In this document: positions 54,288-63,355 of the stretch, in pieces
Position numbering within the stretch: the stretch's first letter is position 1
Layout: every line of letters starts with the position of its first letter
Source: Polaribacter sp. BM10
GTDB lineage: Bacteria; Bacteroidota; Bacteroidia; Flavobacteriales; Flavobacteriaceae
Length of the DNA stretch: 64,000 nt
Reading direction: 5' to 3'
Assembly: GCF_002005425.1 (NCBI RefSeq)
Contig: NZ_CP019704.1
Location: 1,694,001 to 1,758,000, forward strand
Notes under the pieces: model-generated
Told to the model about the DNA's origin: nothing
What the model saw: only the letters and a program-made list of their open reading frames with translations
Databases searched by the model: none
Position numbers and translations under genes: made by a program

Positions 54288-57200
54288 TTAATTCTTTTTA
54301 TTAACAGATTCTTTAGCTGATTTTGGTTGATTCTTCTCTTCTTTCGATTTTTCTCTTTTTGATGAATTTTTATCTGAATTTGATCCTAAAAGTGCTTTCC
54401 ATAGCTCTTGAAACTCATTGAATTCTTGCGTAAAAATTAACCCGATTCCGCTAACAATAGTTTGACCATCAATTACATTTTCGAATTCACTTTTTCTAAA
54501 TCCTTTTAAACGATATCTACCATCTTCTGTTATTTTATATTCTAAACTAACATTACCAATTAACGGAGTTTGCTTGCCAGTTGTACTACTTCCTTGTATA
54601 TCAATTTCGCTACCAACTCTAACCGTTAACCTTTCGTTAAACAACTGTTTTTGTGCAGCAACATCCAATTGAGTTCGGTCTGTTGGTGCATCACCTTGAT
54701 AATCTGTAAAACTATTTAAACCAAAGTCTAATTCTATACCCGATTTACCCAAAAGTTTATCAGAAAAAGTATTTAATTGTTCTGAAACTGCATCGTTTAA
54801 ATTGTTTCTTGCTATGGATGCAAAACCTCCAAAACTACCATCGCTACCAGCATCAGGATAAAATCTATTTAGTACTAATAACGAAAAAACCTGTTTGTTC
54901 AATTCTTCTTCTTGTTGCTTAATTTGCTGAACTCTACCATAAACTTGTCCGCCAATAGCACCTTGTTCTTCTTCTGGCATACTCAAATCAAAAGATATTT
55001 TTGGTTGTAACAATTCGCCATCTATATTTAGATACACCTGAAAAGGCAACACTTGTTTATACTTATTTTTTACTGATGCATCTTCATTTGAGATCTGAGC
55101 TGCCATTAAAGAAGATGCAGACGTTTCTAATTTATAAATGGCACTTACATCTAATTTCGCATCAAAAGGATCGCCAGACCAAGTAACTCTTCCGCCAGGA
55201 GCAAGTAAGAATTTTCTATTGACTAAATTGTATAATGTTAGCTCGTAATGCCCACTTGCTACTTGATACGCGCCCGTAAATGAAATTCTGCCATTTGGCA
55301 CCATAGTAAAAAGGAAATCTCCTTCTCCAGAAACTTTAAAATTATCGCCAGTGTCTTCATTTATAATAATGGTAACTACAGCTTCTTTGTTAATTTTTAA
55401 TTGAGAAGAAATATCAAACCCGCTAATTACTGCCGATTGTTCTTCTGTTTGCGTTAAAATAGCATCCGGATTTTTTCGATTTACAAAAGCCACAACACCA
55501 TCTCTTTCTTCTACATTTGCATACGTAGATGGCATTACATAAGTTACATCTGTATCTTTACCAAGTGTAAAGTTGGCATTTACTTTTGGTATTTGTAAAT
55601 CGCCAGTTAATGTTGCATTGGTGTTAAAAGTAACTTTACCGTACAAATCTGGATTGTCTTTTTGTGTTGCATTTAAAATTCTAAAGTTTTCTGCTTTTAA
55701 TTTTAAATCGAATTCTGGATTTATAAAACTTTCTGTTTTAATATCCCCAGAAAGCGTTAATGCATTGTTTTTAGCATCCAAAACTGTAAAATTGGCCATC
55801 GAAATACCCGAATTATCTACAGTTAATTGCTCTTCTTTTAACGTAAATTTTGTATTTAACTTGGTAATATTAAAAACAGCATTATTAAACGTTAAACTAC
55901 CATTGTATTTAGGTTTATTGGTTGTACCAGTAACTTTAAACTCTCCTGTAAAACTTCCGCTAGTTTCTTTTATTTCACCTAAAGAAAGAGTTTTAAGAGC
56001 ATTCATTTTAAACTGATTTATATCTAAATCTAAGTTTAAATTGGCAATATTATTATTTACAAAGTAATCTCCTTTTAAATCTAAATCTACATCACCTTCT
56101 TTTAAATAAGTATTAAAATTATACTTGTTATTTCCTAAAGATTTTGCATCCAAAGATAATTTACCCAAAGTGGTATTTAAAACTTTAAAATTAGAAACCG
56201 ATACATCTGCAATAATACCTGTATTTGTAAAAGGGTCTACAAGTACAAAATCTCCGTTTAAAACACCGTTTGCAATTTCATCTTCTGGATTTAAATAATT
56301 AAAAACTTCGTTTATATTAAAGTTATTATACACCAACGCAATATGGTTTTTCTGAACATCTTTTAAATTGTTTGTAATTTCTATAGATTGGTTTTCCTTA
56401 TTTATTTTAAAATTAGAAAAGGTTAAGTTATTATTTTCGAGAACAATCTCATTTTCTTCTGGTATAGACCATTTACTTTTATTTAAAATTAAACTGTCTT
56501 TGTTTACCGAAAACTTAAGGCGGTCACGATTTCCTGTAATTTTAGTGTTTACATTCATCAATTTTTCACCTTTGTGAAATCCTAAAAAATTAAGCGCTAA
56601 TTCATTATTAGTTTGATTACCGGTAATTACTGTTTTAGGAACATCTACAGGACCCGCTTTAATGTTTTTAAAACCCAAATTAAAGTTGAAATTTTCTTTG
56701 TCTGTATCCATAGAAAAAGACAAACTATCTAATTTATTACCACTATAATTAATAAATGGCGCAGTAACATTTGCTTTTAATTGTCTTTCTTGTTCTTTAA
56801 AATCTAATGCAATATCAATTGTATCTATATCTTTTAGATTCACTAAAAAAACATCTTTAATTAATGAAGTTTGCGAAATTTTTGCTTCTAATTTTAAATT
56901 TATAGGATTTTTAATGGTATCAGAAACTTTATCATCTCTATAAAAATAACTTAAAACATGGCGTTGTATACCTCTACTAAATGTTAATGGATCTGTGTTA
57001 GACTGCAAATTAACATTTAACATTTTGTTATTTATTTTAACAGCTGTAGTGTCTTTATTAATAAAGGCTTCTGCATTTACGGCACCAAGTAAATACGTGT
57101 TATTATCGTAAACTACAACACCATTTTTAATAGTAGATTCTATATTATAACTATCTAAATTTCCTTTAAAATCAGCAGATACCTCCATACCCGTTTTAAC

Positions 57201-59324
57201 ATTTCTATTTAAAAGACCTAAAGCTTGTAAATCTGCACCAATTACATTTACATCTACATTTGCTTGTGTTGCTACAGAATCTAAAATAATAGATCCGTTA
57301 AGATTTAAATTTAAATTATCATCTTTATAATTAGAAGAAATAGCACCAACACCATCTTTAAAATTACCTTCTAAACTTAAATCTTTAATTACATATTCTT
57401 GTAACTGAAATTTTGAAATGTTTGTTTCTAATTTCGCATCTAAATTATTTAGATTTTCACCAGTTCCGTTAGATTGTAATGAAAGTGATAACGCGCCAAA
57501 ATTTTCATTTTGTAGTAATTCACCTAAATCATAATCTGTAATAGATGCTTTAACATTGTAACTAATATTTGTATCATTAGATACATTTCCTTCTACAAAA
57601 GCATTACCTTGAGATGTATTTATACTAGCATCAATTTTACTGTTCTTTAAACTTCCGTTAACATTAGCAGTAATTAAAATTTCTTCAGGTAATTTTAAAT
57701 TTAATTCTTTTTCATTAACAATTTGTAAAAGATCTGCTCTTTTAGTTTCAGCTTTAAAATTTGGCAAATTCAATTGTAATTTATCTAGATTTGTAGCATT
57801 CTTGATACTTCCGTTTAAAGAAACATTTGTAGCATTACCCCAATTAACACTTGTGTTTTCAATCTTTAAATCATTTAAATTTCCGTCTATAAATAATTTT
57901 CCTTGAAATGCTTTTGTACTTAATTTAGAGAAGTATTCGTTTTCTTTTAATTGCGGCTGAAATCTAAAAACCTCTTTTAACCAAACATTAAATGAAGGCA
58001 AATTGATTTGTAAATTTGTAGTTTCTGGTGAAGAAATTAGTTTGGATAATGATGCGTAACTAGCTTGTAAATTACCAGATATATTATTTTGATTTACAGC
58101 AATTTTTAAATCGGAAATACTAGTTTTTGTATCTGTTGCCTTTATAGCTAATTGGAATTTTGAAAGATTTAAACCAGATTTTTCTTTAAAATTAAAACGC
58201 TCGATTTCTAATTTTACTTGCTTGTCTTTTAATTGAATTTTTTTCGCTTTTAAATTTAGATTATTAATAAATAAAGCTTCTGGATTAAATACTTTTAAAC
58301 TCGGTTTTTGATTATTTACAGCATATTGAACTCTGTTTTCTGAAAAATCTATTTCATCTATTTTTAAATCGATTGCTGGCCAACTAAAAGTTACTGGTGT
58401 GTTATTATTTACTTTTTGATTGTATTTGGAATTTAAAGCTAATAAAATTTCTGATTTATGTAACTGAATTGTATTTACATCGAAACTATTCTTTTTTAAA
58501 TCTGCGCTAGGTATTTCTGTATAAAAATCTGTGATGGCAATATTTGCAGACAAATTATCTATCTTAGATTGATAGAAAGCTTTGGTGTTATTAATCGAGA
58601 TCTTATCTGCAGTAATTGTTGGTAAAATTACTTCTGTAGCTGGTAAAACTATTGATGAAGGCTTTTGAATATAAGAGATTTCTGAATTTTTAAGACCAAC
58701 TTCATGGACGTTAAAGTGCATAGAATTTACATCAACTTTATCGATATCTGCAGCTAAACTACCAATCTTAAACTTGCTATCAATACCTAAAACATCATCT
58801 TTAAAATTTACATTTATGTTTTTAAAATTTAAAGTTCCCAAGACAATATCTACAGGATTTGTTGTTGTATCTTTAGCTACTTCCGTAGTATTTTCTGATG
58901 CAAATGCATCAATTAAAAACTGAAAATTATAATTATTTAGCGTGTCTTTTCTTACGATATTTGCTCTTACGCCATTCCATTCTAAATTATCTACACCGAT
59001 AGATTTTCCGAAAATCATTGCAAAAAGTGAGACATTTGCTTCTAGAGATTTCGAATAAATTAAGGTATCTCCTTTTTTATCTTCTAAAAATAAACCGTTT
59101 AATTGAATGTCTCCATCAAAAGTAATAAACAACTTATCTATCGTTACTTTTGTATTGGTTTTATTAGAAACATAATTAACAGCTTTTTGTACAATTAAAT
59201 TTTGTCCCCAAGAACTTCGGATAAACAAAACTATAAAGAAGAAAAAAAACAAAACAGCAATAAGAACCCTTAAAGTTCTTCTTACAAAACGATATTTTTT
59301 TTTAGTTTTCTTTCTTTTCGACAT
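54288..59324 (-). CDS. tamB: Translocation and assembly module protein TamB
   Basis: 1678 residues, one of the longest in the window. It opens with a basic stretch and one membrane anchor (LIAVLFFFFFIVLFI, about residues 17-33). Next is the AsmA-like region (NTKVTIDKLFITFDGDIQLNGLFLEDKKGDTLI), then a very long chain of repeated beta strands (DUF490-type) that forms a hydrophobic groove. The TamB C-terminal domain is around 1300-1620 (NGRISFTGAYQVASGHYELTL and VQQIKQQEEELNKQVFSLLVLNRF). The end is a Lys/Glu/Ser-rich tail. It bridges the periplasm for lipid transfer and pairs with TamL. Confidence 0.92.
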   Translation of the reverse strand: MSKRKKTKKKYRFVRRTLRVLIAVLFFFFFIVLFIRSSWGQNLIVQKAVNYVSNKTNTKVTIDKLFITFDGDIQLNGLFLEDKKGDTLIYSKSLEANVSLFAMIFGKSIGVDNLEWNGVRANIVRKDTLNNYNFQFLIDAFASENTTEVAKDTTTNPVDIVLGTLNFKNINVNFKDDVLGIDSKFKIGSLAADIDKVDVNSMHFNVHEVGLKNSEISYIQKPSSIVLPATEVILPTITADKISINNTKAFYQSKIDNLSANIAITDFYTEIPSADLKKNSFDVNTIQLHKSEILLALNSKYNQKVNNNTPVTFSWPAIDLKIDEIDFSENRVQYAVNNQKPSLKVFNPEALFINNLNLKAKKIQLKDKQVKLEIERFNFKEKSGLNLSKFQLAIKATDTKTSISDLKIAVNQNNISGNLQASYASLSKLISSPETTNLQINLPSFNVWLKEVFRFQPQLKENEYFSKLSTKAFQGKLFIDGNLNDLKIENTSVNWGNATNVSLNGSIKNATNLDKLQLNLPNFKAETKRADLLQIVNEKELNLKLPEEILITANVNGSLKNSKIDASINTSQGNAFVEGNVSNDTNISYNVKASITDYDLGELLQNENFGALSLSLQSNGTGENLNNLDAKLETNISKFQLQEYVIKDLSLEGNFKDGVGAISSNYKDDNLNLNLNGSIILDSVATQANVDVNVIGADLQALGLLNRNVKTGMEVSADFKGNLDSYNIESTIKNGVVVYDNNTYLLGAVNAEAFINKDTTAVKINNKMLNVNLQSNTDPLTFSRGIQRHVLSYFYRDDKVSDTIKNPINLKLEAKISQTSLIKDVFLVNLKDIDTIDIALDFKEQERQLKANVTAPFINYSGNKLDSLSFSMDTDKENFNFNLGFKNIKAGPVDVPKTVITGNQTNNELALNFLGFHKGEKLMNVNTKITGNRDRLKFSVNKDSLILNKSKWSIPEENEIVLENNNLTFSNFKINKENQSIEITNNLKDVQKNHIALVYNNFNINEVFNYLNPEDEIANGVLNGDFVLVDPFTNTGIIADVSVSNFKVLNTTLGKLSLDAKSLGNNKYNFNTYLKEGDVDLDLKGDYFVNNNIANLNLDLDINQFKMNALKTLSLGEIKETSGSFTGEFKVTGTTNKPKYNGSLTFNNAVFNITKLNTKFTLKEEQLTVDNSGISMANFTVLDAKNNALTLSGDIKTESFINPEFDLKLKAENFRILNATQKDNPDLYGKVTFNTNATLTGDLQIPKVNANFTLGKDTDVTYVMPSTYANVEERDGVVAFVNRKNPDAILTQTEEQSAVISGFDISSQLKINKEAVVTIIINEDTGDNFKVSGEGDFLFTMVPNGRISFTGAYQVASGHYELTLYNLVNRKFLLAPGGRVTWSGDPFDAKLDVSAIYKLETSASSLMAAQISNEDASVKNKYKQVLPFQVYLNIDGELLQPKISFDLSMPEEEQGAIGGQVYGRVQQIKQQEEELNKQVFSLLVLNRFYPDAGSDGSFGGFASIARNNLNDAVSEQLNTFSDKLLGKSGIELDFGLNSFTDYQGDAPTDRTQLDVAAQKQLFNERLTVRVGSEIDIQGSSTTGKQTPLIGNVSLEYKITEDGRYRLKGFRKSEFENVIDGQTIVSGIGLIFTQEFNEFQELWKALLGSNSDKNSSKREKSKEEKNQPKSAKESVNKKN

Positions 59325-59545
59325 AAAAGTTTAAATAATTATGTAAAAATACATCAGTATTATTAATTTTTAAGTTTTACAGCTATTTATTATGTGAATG
59401 ATTTACTAAAGTTTTAATTAAAATTTACAAACACATTTTTAGTTGTAGTAATAACGTTTTTCTAACAAAATTATTAAAAAACCTATTTAAAAAACACTTA
59501 TAATCGACTTATATTTAGTATATTTATGTGCTATAAATAAGAAAA

Positions 59546-60703
59546 TTGAAAAAGTATCCTAACATATTTGTTGAGCGAAAAAAGCATCGCAACAAGCAAC
59601 AACTTCTAATTAAGTTTGATTATAATAATGATTTAATAAATATTATAAGAAAAATTGATGGAGCTTTATGGAGCACATCTCTTAAATGTTGGTATCTGCC
59701 AGATACCGACTTAAATATAGAAGCTCTTAAGCGAAATTTTGATAAAATTACAAAATTAACGATTCAAAACTCAACAAATAAAACCCCTTTTAAAAGAAAT
59801 TTATCTGCGGATGAAAAAGTGCTTTTAAATAATTTTTATCTTTATTTAAAAGGGAAAAGGTATAGTAAAAGCACCATACATACCTATACTTTTTTTGTTG
59901 CCGATTTTATAAACTTTCACACTAAAACCGCGTTAAACGAACTAACTAATAAATCTGTAGAACTATTTATTGAAAGTGTATTTATCGAGAGAAATTATTC
60001 TATTAGTTCGCAAAGACAATTTATAAGTGCTTTAAAACTATTTATAGTTTTTTATCCAGAAACTTTAATAAATAATTTAGAATTAGTTAGACCCAAGAAA
60101 TCTAAAAAATTACCTAATATTTTATCTCAAGAAGAAGTTTTAAAAATTATTGGCGTTACCCAAAACTTAAAACACAAGGCAATATTGGCTTTAATATATT
60201 CTTGCGGATTAAGAATTAGCGAATTGATTAATTTAAAATTAGAGAACTTTAATATTGATAGAAAGCAATTAGTTATTAAAAATAGTAAAGGAAGAAAAGA
60301 CAGATATGTTAGTTTAGCCGATAGTTTTATTCCGTTATTATCTAATTATTATTACTCATACAAACCCGAAATTTATTTTGCAGAAGGACAAAACAAGGGA
60401 AAATACAGCGCAGAAAGTGTACGTCAGTTTTTAAAGAAAAGTTGTTTAAAAGCAGGCATTAGAAGAACGGTAACACCACACACTTTAAGGCACAGTTATG
60501 CAACACATTTACTTGAAAACGGAGTTGATATAAGATACATTCAGTCTTTGTTAGGACATTCTAGACCAGAAACCACCATGATATATACACATGTAAAAAG
60601 AAAAGATTTAATGCAGATTCAGAATCCGCTAGATAGAGCCTTACAAAATTTTAAAAGCACCGATAATGATCATAAAAAAGTTTTATTATCCGGTAAATTA
60701 TAA
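59546..60703 (+). CDS. Tyrosine recombinase of the cassette array (integron integrase-like)
   Basis: 385 residues, TTG start. An N-terminal extra segment (about 1-80, IDGALWSTSLKCWYLPD) precedes the SAM-like DNA-binding domain (about 85-175). The catalytic domain is complete: R223 (SCGLRISEL), K248, H312 and R315 (PHTLRHSYATHLL), H338 (LLGHSRPETT) and nucleophile Y347 (MIYTHV). The ending IYTHVKRKDLMQIQNPLD resembles the IntI/Xer clade. The spacing K248 to H312 is 64 residues, close to XerD and much shorter than in IntI1, so the IntI-specific insertion is absent. It is transcribed into the array behind it. I infer that it moves the cassettes; the sites have not been tested. Confidence 0.85.
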   Translation: MKKYPNIFVERKKHRNKQQLLIKFDYNNDLINIIRKIDGALWSTSLKCWYLPDTDLNIEALKRNFDKITKLTIQNSTNKTPFKRNLSADEKVLLNNFYLYLKGKRYSKSTIHTYTFFVADFINFHTKTALNELTNKSVELFIESVFIERNYSISSQRQFISALKLFIVFYPETLINNLELVRPKKSKKLPNILSQEEVLKIIGVTQNLKHKAILALIYSCGLRISELINLKLENFNIDRKQLVIKNSKGRKDRYVSLADSFIPLLSNYYYSYKPEIYFAEGQNKGKYSAESVRQFLKKSCLKAGIRRTVTPHTLRHSYATHLLENGVDIRYIQSLLGHSRPETTMIYTHVKRKDLMQIQNPLDRALQNFKSTDNDHKKVLLSGKL

Positions 60704-60719
60704 TGAAAATTCAATATAT

Positions 60720-60760
60720 TTGATTGCATATAACCAGTTGTGCGTCATATAACCAAAACC
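60720..60760 (+). other. attI-like junction between recombinase and first cassette
   Basis: CATATAACCA occurs twice (60727-60736 and 60746-60755). The first copy is directly followed by the core G-TTGTGC (60737-60743), where cassette 1 begins. Paired direct repeats around a core are a feature of integron attI sites. The second copy lies inside cassette 1, so part of the repeat may be chance. Confidence 0.45.
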
Positions 60761-61902
60761 TGTGAGAATAGAGAATGGCAAGAAAATCAAAATATTCATA
60801 TCTACTTGAAAAATCAGTTAATGCAGCAATTTCTGCAATTGAAATTTACAATAAACCTGACTTCAAATATCGAGAGGAAAGTTTTTCTATTCTAATGGTC
60901 AATGCTTGGGAAACTCTTTTAAAAGCTAAAATTGTTTATGACAACAAAAATGATTTAAAATCAATTAACTCAATTGATACTTCTGCAAGGAAAAAAAATG
61001 GAGAACCTTTTAAACGTCCAAAATATAAAGTAAATCGCTCTGGAAATTATATGACAATTGATATTTTTACAGCAATTAAAAAACTTAAGTTACAAACGAG
61101 ATTAGCTGAAAACATTGAACTTCTTGTTGAAATTAGAGATAATGCAATTCACTTTTTTAATGAAAGTAAGTTGTTTGAAAAAAAGGTTTTAGAAATTGGA
61201 ACTGCCAGCTTGAAAAGTTATGTTCAATGTGCAAACGAATGGTTTTCATATGACTTGACTCAATATAACTTTTATTTAATGCCTATTTCGTTTTTTCATT
61301 CCTATGAAATGGAAAGTTTTTCTATCGCTAATGAAGATGACCAACATAAAAACTTACTGAAATATATAGAAAAAAAAGAAACTGACTTTCCTTCTGAGTT
61401 AAAACAAAAACACAACATTAGTTTAGTATTAGAAACAAAATTTGTTCGCTCTAAATCAATAGAAAGTATGGCAGTTCGTTATGACAATGACGACCCAAAT
61501 GCAATAACAGTAAAAGTTTCTGCTGAAGAGCAATTTGCAGCAAAATATAAGTGGTCATTTAAGGACGACCTTGTTCCTAAATTAAAAGCAACATATCAAG
61601 ACATTAAGTTTGGTAAGGAATTTCGAGAAATTATGAGAGAAATTGAAAAAGACGATAAACTATGTGGAAAAAGGTATATGGATTTTAGAATGAAAACAGG
61701 AACACCGAGAAAATTTTATAGTCCAAATATTATGAAAGAATTTGACAAACATTATAAAAGGAAATAAATACGAACGCACAACACCATATATAATTTATTG
61801 CTGGCTTTTTGCTTACTTACGAAAATCCTCGCGGATTTTCTTGGTCAGTAATTATTTACTAATTTAGTGCAAAATTCACGCAACAAACCATATATAAACA
61901 CG
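60738..61902 (+). mobile_element. Gene cassette 1 (DUF3644-like protein)
   Basis: 1165 bp from the T after the core G at 60737 to the G at 61902. It starts TTGTGCGTC. The bases that open its terminal site (CGCACAAC, 61775-61782) are complementary to that start plus the core G (GTTGTGCG), as expected for a cassette that circularises. One gene fills it, on the array strand. Confidence 0.7.
60775..61767 (+). CDS. DUF3644-like protein with HEPN-type motif (cassette 1)
   Basis: 330 residues. The opening YLLEKSVNAAISAIEIYNKPDFKYREESFSILMVNAWETLLKAK matches DUF3644 proteins as I know them. Helices at about 10-55 and 95-150 carry R121-DNAI-H126, an RxxxxH motif of the kind that forms the active site in HEPN RNases. 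A second half of about 170 residues (from residue 160) is mixed and basic at the C-terminus (KRYMDFRMKTGTPRKFYSPN). DUF3644 genes are often found among mobile and defence genes. A toxin or anti-phage role is inferred. There is no antitoxin partner in the cassette. Confidence 0.75.
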   Translation: MARKSKYSYLLEKSVNAAISAIEIYNKPDFKYREESFSILMVNAWETLLKAKIVYDNKNDLKSINSIDTSARKKNGEPFKRPKYKVNRSGNYMTIDIFTAIKKLKLQTRLAENIELLVEIRDNAIHFFNESKLFEKKVLEIGTASLKSYVQCANEWFSYDLTQYNFYLMPISFFHSYEMESFSIANEDDQHKNLLKYIEKKETDFPSELKQKHNISLVLETKFVRSKSIESMAVRYDNDDPNAITVKVSAEEQFAAKYKWSFKDDLVPKLKATYQDIKFGKEFREIMREIEKDDKLCGKRYMDFRMKTGTPRKFYSPNIMKEFDKHYKRK

Positions 61903-61908
61903 TTAGGG
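61776..61908 (+). repeat. attC-like recombination site 1
   Basis: About 133 nt. It opens GCACAAC-ACC-ATATAT and closes ATATAT-AAACAC-GTTAGGG, giving the R''-L''...L'-R' layout of an attC site. An inner TTGC/GCAA pair extends the stem. A perfect 8-bp hairpin GAAAATCC/GGATTTTC with loop TCGC lies at the centre. Much of the rest aligns with sites 2 and 3. Confidence 0.7.
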
Positions 61909-62738
61909 CAAATAAAAGCGCACATTTGAAAAAGACAGTTCTATTTTTATTACTAATTGCTCTTTTAGGTTGTAATACCAAAAAGGAAAAATTACAACTT
62001 GAAAGAAAAGTATTTAATGAATTATTTCTAGAATTAATTGACTCAGCTTATGTAGATTTTAGATTAATGACTCCTCCTTACCCTCCTCCTCCTAGTGGAA
62101 TAATTTTGAGTGAAAAACAAAAAAAGGAAAACCTTGAGAATTACAAGAAATTTTTGGCTGAGTTTGAAAAAAGAAAAGCTGAAATTGAAAAAGATACCAC
62201 TAGAATCGTTTTAGCAATTATTGAAAAGACTTTTCCTTTAGACAGCAGTAGTTTTAAAAATTTATCTGGTAATTATAAAGAAATAGAACCTAAAAGTCAG
62301 TATTCAGATTCCAAAAACGAAAACAAAATAGACTTATCCATTTTTAATAATCACAAAAAATATCGATTCAAAAAATATTCTGAATTTCCAAAAGGTAGAA
62401 AAATTTGGAGAACTAAATATCCTTTTGAACTTAAAGCTGTTATTTCGTTTTCAAAAATCTATTTTGACGAAAAAAGAGAATATGGAATAATTGAATGTGG
62501 TGTTACACGTGGAAGATTAAATGGAAATGGATTGAAATTTTTCATAAAAAAAGTGTCAGGAAAATGGAAAATTGAAAAAATAGAAGTCACTTGGATTTCA
62601 TAAAAATACTTGCCCTAACACCGTGTATAATTAATTGCTGCTTTTAGCTCACTTGGAAAATCCTTCGGATTTTCGCCGTTCGTGATTTATTTAGTAGATT
62701 AGTTGCTTTAACGCGCAACTAATCATAACACAAACACG
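61903..62738 (+). mobile_element. Gene cassette 2 (lipoprotein)
   Basis: 836 bp, from TTAGGGCAA at its start to the G at 62738. The terminal site opens TTGCCCTAAC (62610-62619), which is the exact complement of the first ten bases including the core G (GTTAGGGCAA). This is the best of the matched pairs. One gene on the array strand. Confidence 0.75.
61926..62603 (+). CDS. Putative lipoprotein of unknown function (cassette 2)
   Basis: 225 residues from a TTG start. The signal peptide MKKTVLFLLLIALLGCNTKK has a clear lipobox (LLGC, Cys 16). A proline-rich stretch (MTPPYPPPPSGI) lies near residues 44-55, followed by a Lys/Glu-rich helix. The C-terminal half is beta-rich, with KISFSKIYFDE-like and YGIIECGVTRGRLNGNG segments and a final WKIEKIEVTW strand. 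I recognise no family. It would sit on a membrane facing the periplasm. It starts only 23 bases into the cassette, as is usual for cassette genes. Confidence 0.72.
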   Translation: MKKTVLFLLLIALLGCNTKKEKLQLERKVFNELFLELIDSAYVDFRLMTPPYPPPPSGIILSEKQKKENLENYKKFLAEFEKRKAEIEKDTTRIVLAIIEKTFPLDSSSFKNLSGNYKEIEPKSQYSDSKNENKIDLSIFNNHKKYRFKKYSEFPKGRKIWRTKYPFELKAVISFSKIYFDEKREYGIIECGVTRGRLNGNGLKFFIKKVSGKWKIEKIEVTWIS

Positions 62739-62744
62739 TTAGAG
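62612..62744 (+). repeat. attC-like recombination site 2
   Basis: About 133 nt. It opens GCCCTAAC-ACC-GTGTATAA and ends AACACAAACAC-GTTAGAG. The central hairpin GAAAATCC/GGATTTTC is again present, here with a TTC loop. TTGCTGC..GCGCAAC gives an inner stem. The spacing from AAC to the cut G is 119, against 120 in the other sites. Confidence 0.75.
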
Positions 62745-63355
62745 AAAACAGTGCCAAACGAAGTTTAGTGCATTTTTAAAGCTGAATTACCTCAACCTCA
62801 ACTAAAAAATTTCTTGTTGAATATTAGATATAAAGTCCTTTTTTTGGGATTTAAACGCATCAAATGCTTCTGCTTTTTTAAACAAATAATTGAAACCAGA
62901 AACTAGAAGTCGAATTGATTTTTTGAAACAAAATTTTTCATCGATTTTTTTTTTGAGTTGTTTATAAGTAAAATGTTAGTGCTTTATTTGGAAAATATTT
63001 GTTTGCGTTCTGATTCAATCTAATCCAAAAAAAACTAATCACTTATCCACCTTTTTTCCTAAATCTAAATGCTAAGAAACTTAGTCAATTTTTGCAAATA
63101 AATTGTATTTTAAGTAAATATTTAGATACTTAGTTCAATTGCATTCTGCTTCGATTTTTAACGAAAAAAAGAAACATGTATTTTAAGGTAAGTAAGTGAT
63201 CAACTTTTACTTTTAGCGGCACTGCTCTATCTAACAACGTGTATTAAAAATTGCTACCTATAGCTTGTTTACGAAAACTTTACCTTTTTTTCTAAGTGAG
63301 TATTTATTTGTGTACTTTAGTGTTTTAAAAACGCAAAATTCAATACACAAATGCG
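62739..63355 (+). mobile_element. Cassette 3, first 617-bp copy, without intact ATG gene
   Basis: It starts TTAGAGAAAACAGTGCC. Its terminal site is preceded by GGCACTGCTCTATCTAAC, which is complementary to the start over 18 bases with 3 mismatches. The interior has no ATG ORF of convincing length. The only coding-like trace is a broken minus-strand frame. It may be a promoter, RNA or decayed cassette. Confidence 0.65.
62802..63042 (-). pseudogene. Possible frameshifted small gene inside cassette 3 (copy at 63419-63659)
   Basis: A GTG (63042) opens 26 codons (VISFFWIRLNQNANKYFPNK..) that stop at 62962. An overlapping frame then continues from 62975 to the TAG at 62802 with 57 codons whose content looks protein-like (TYKQLKKKIDEKFCFKKS, then FNYLFKKAEAFDAFKSQ). 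Joined by one shift this would make a protein of about 80 residues. The same break is in both copies. AT-rich chance cannot be excluded. Confidence 0.3.

Noticed and set aside
55573..56016. Plus-strand ORF of 147 codons inside tamB.
   Set aside because: It lies antisense to the conserved, continuous TamB frame and has no promoter or homology that I can recognise.
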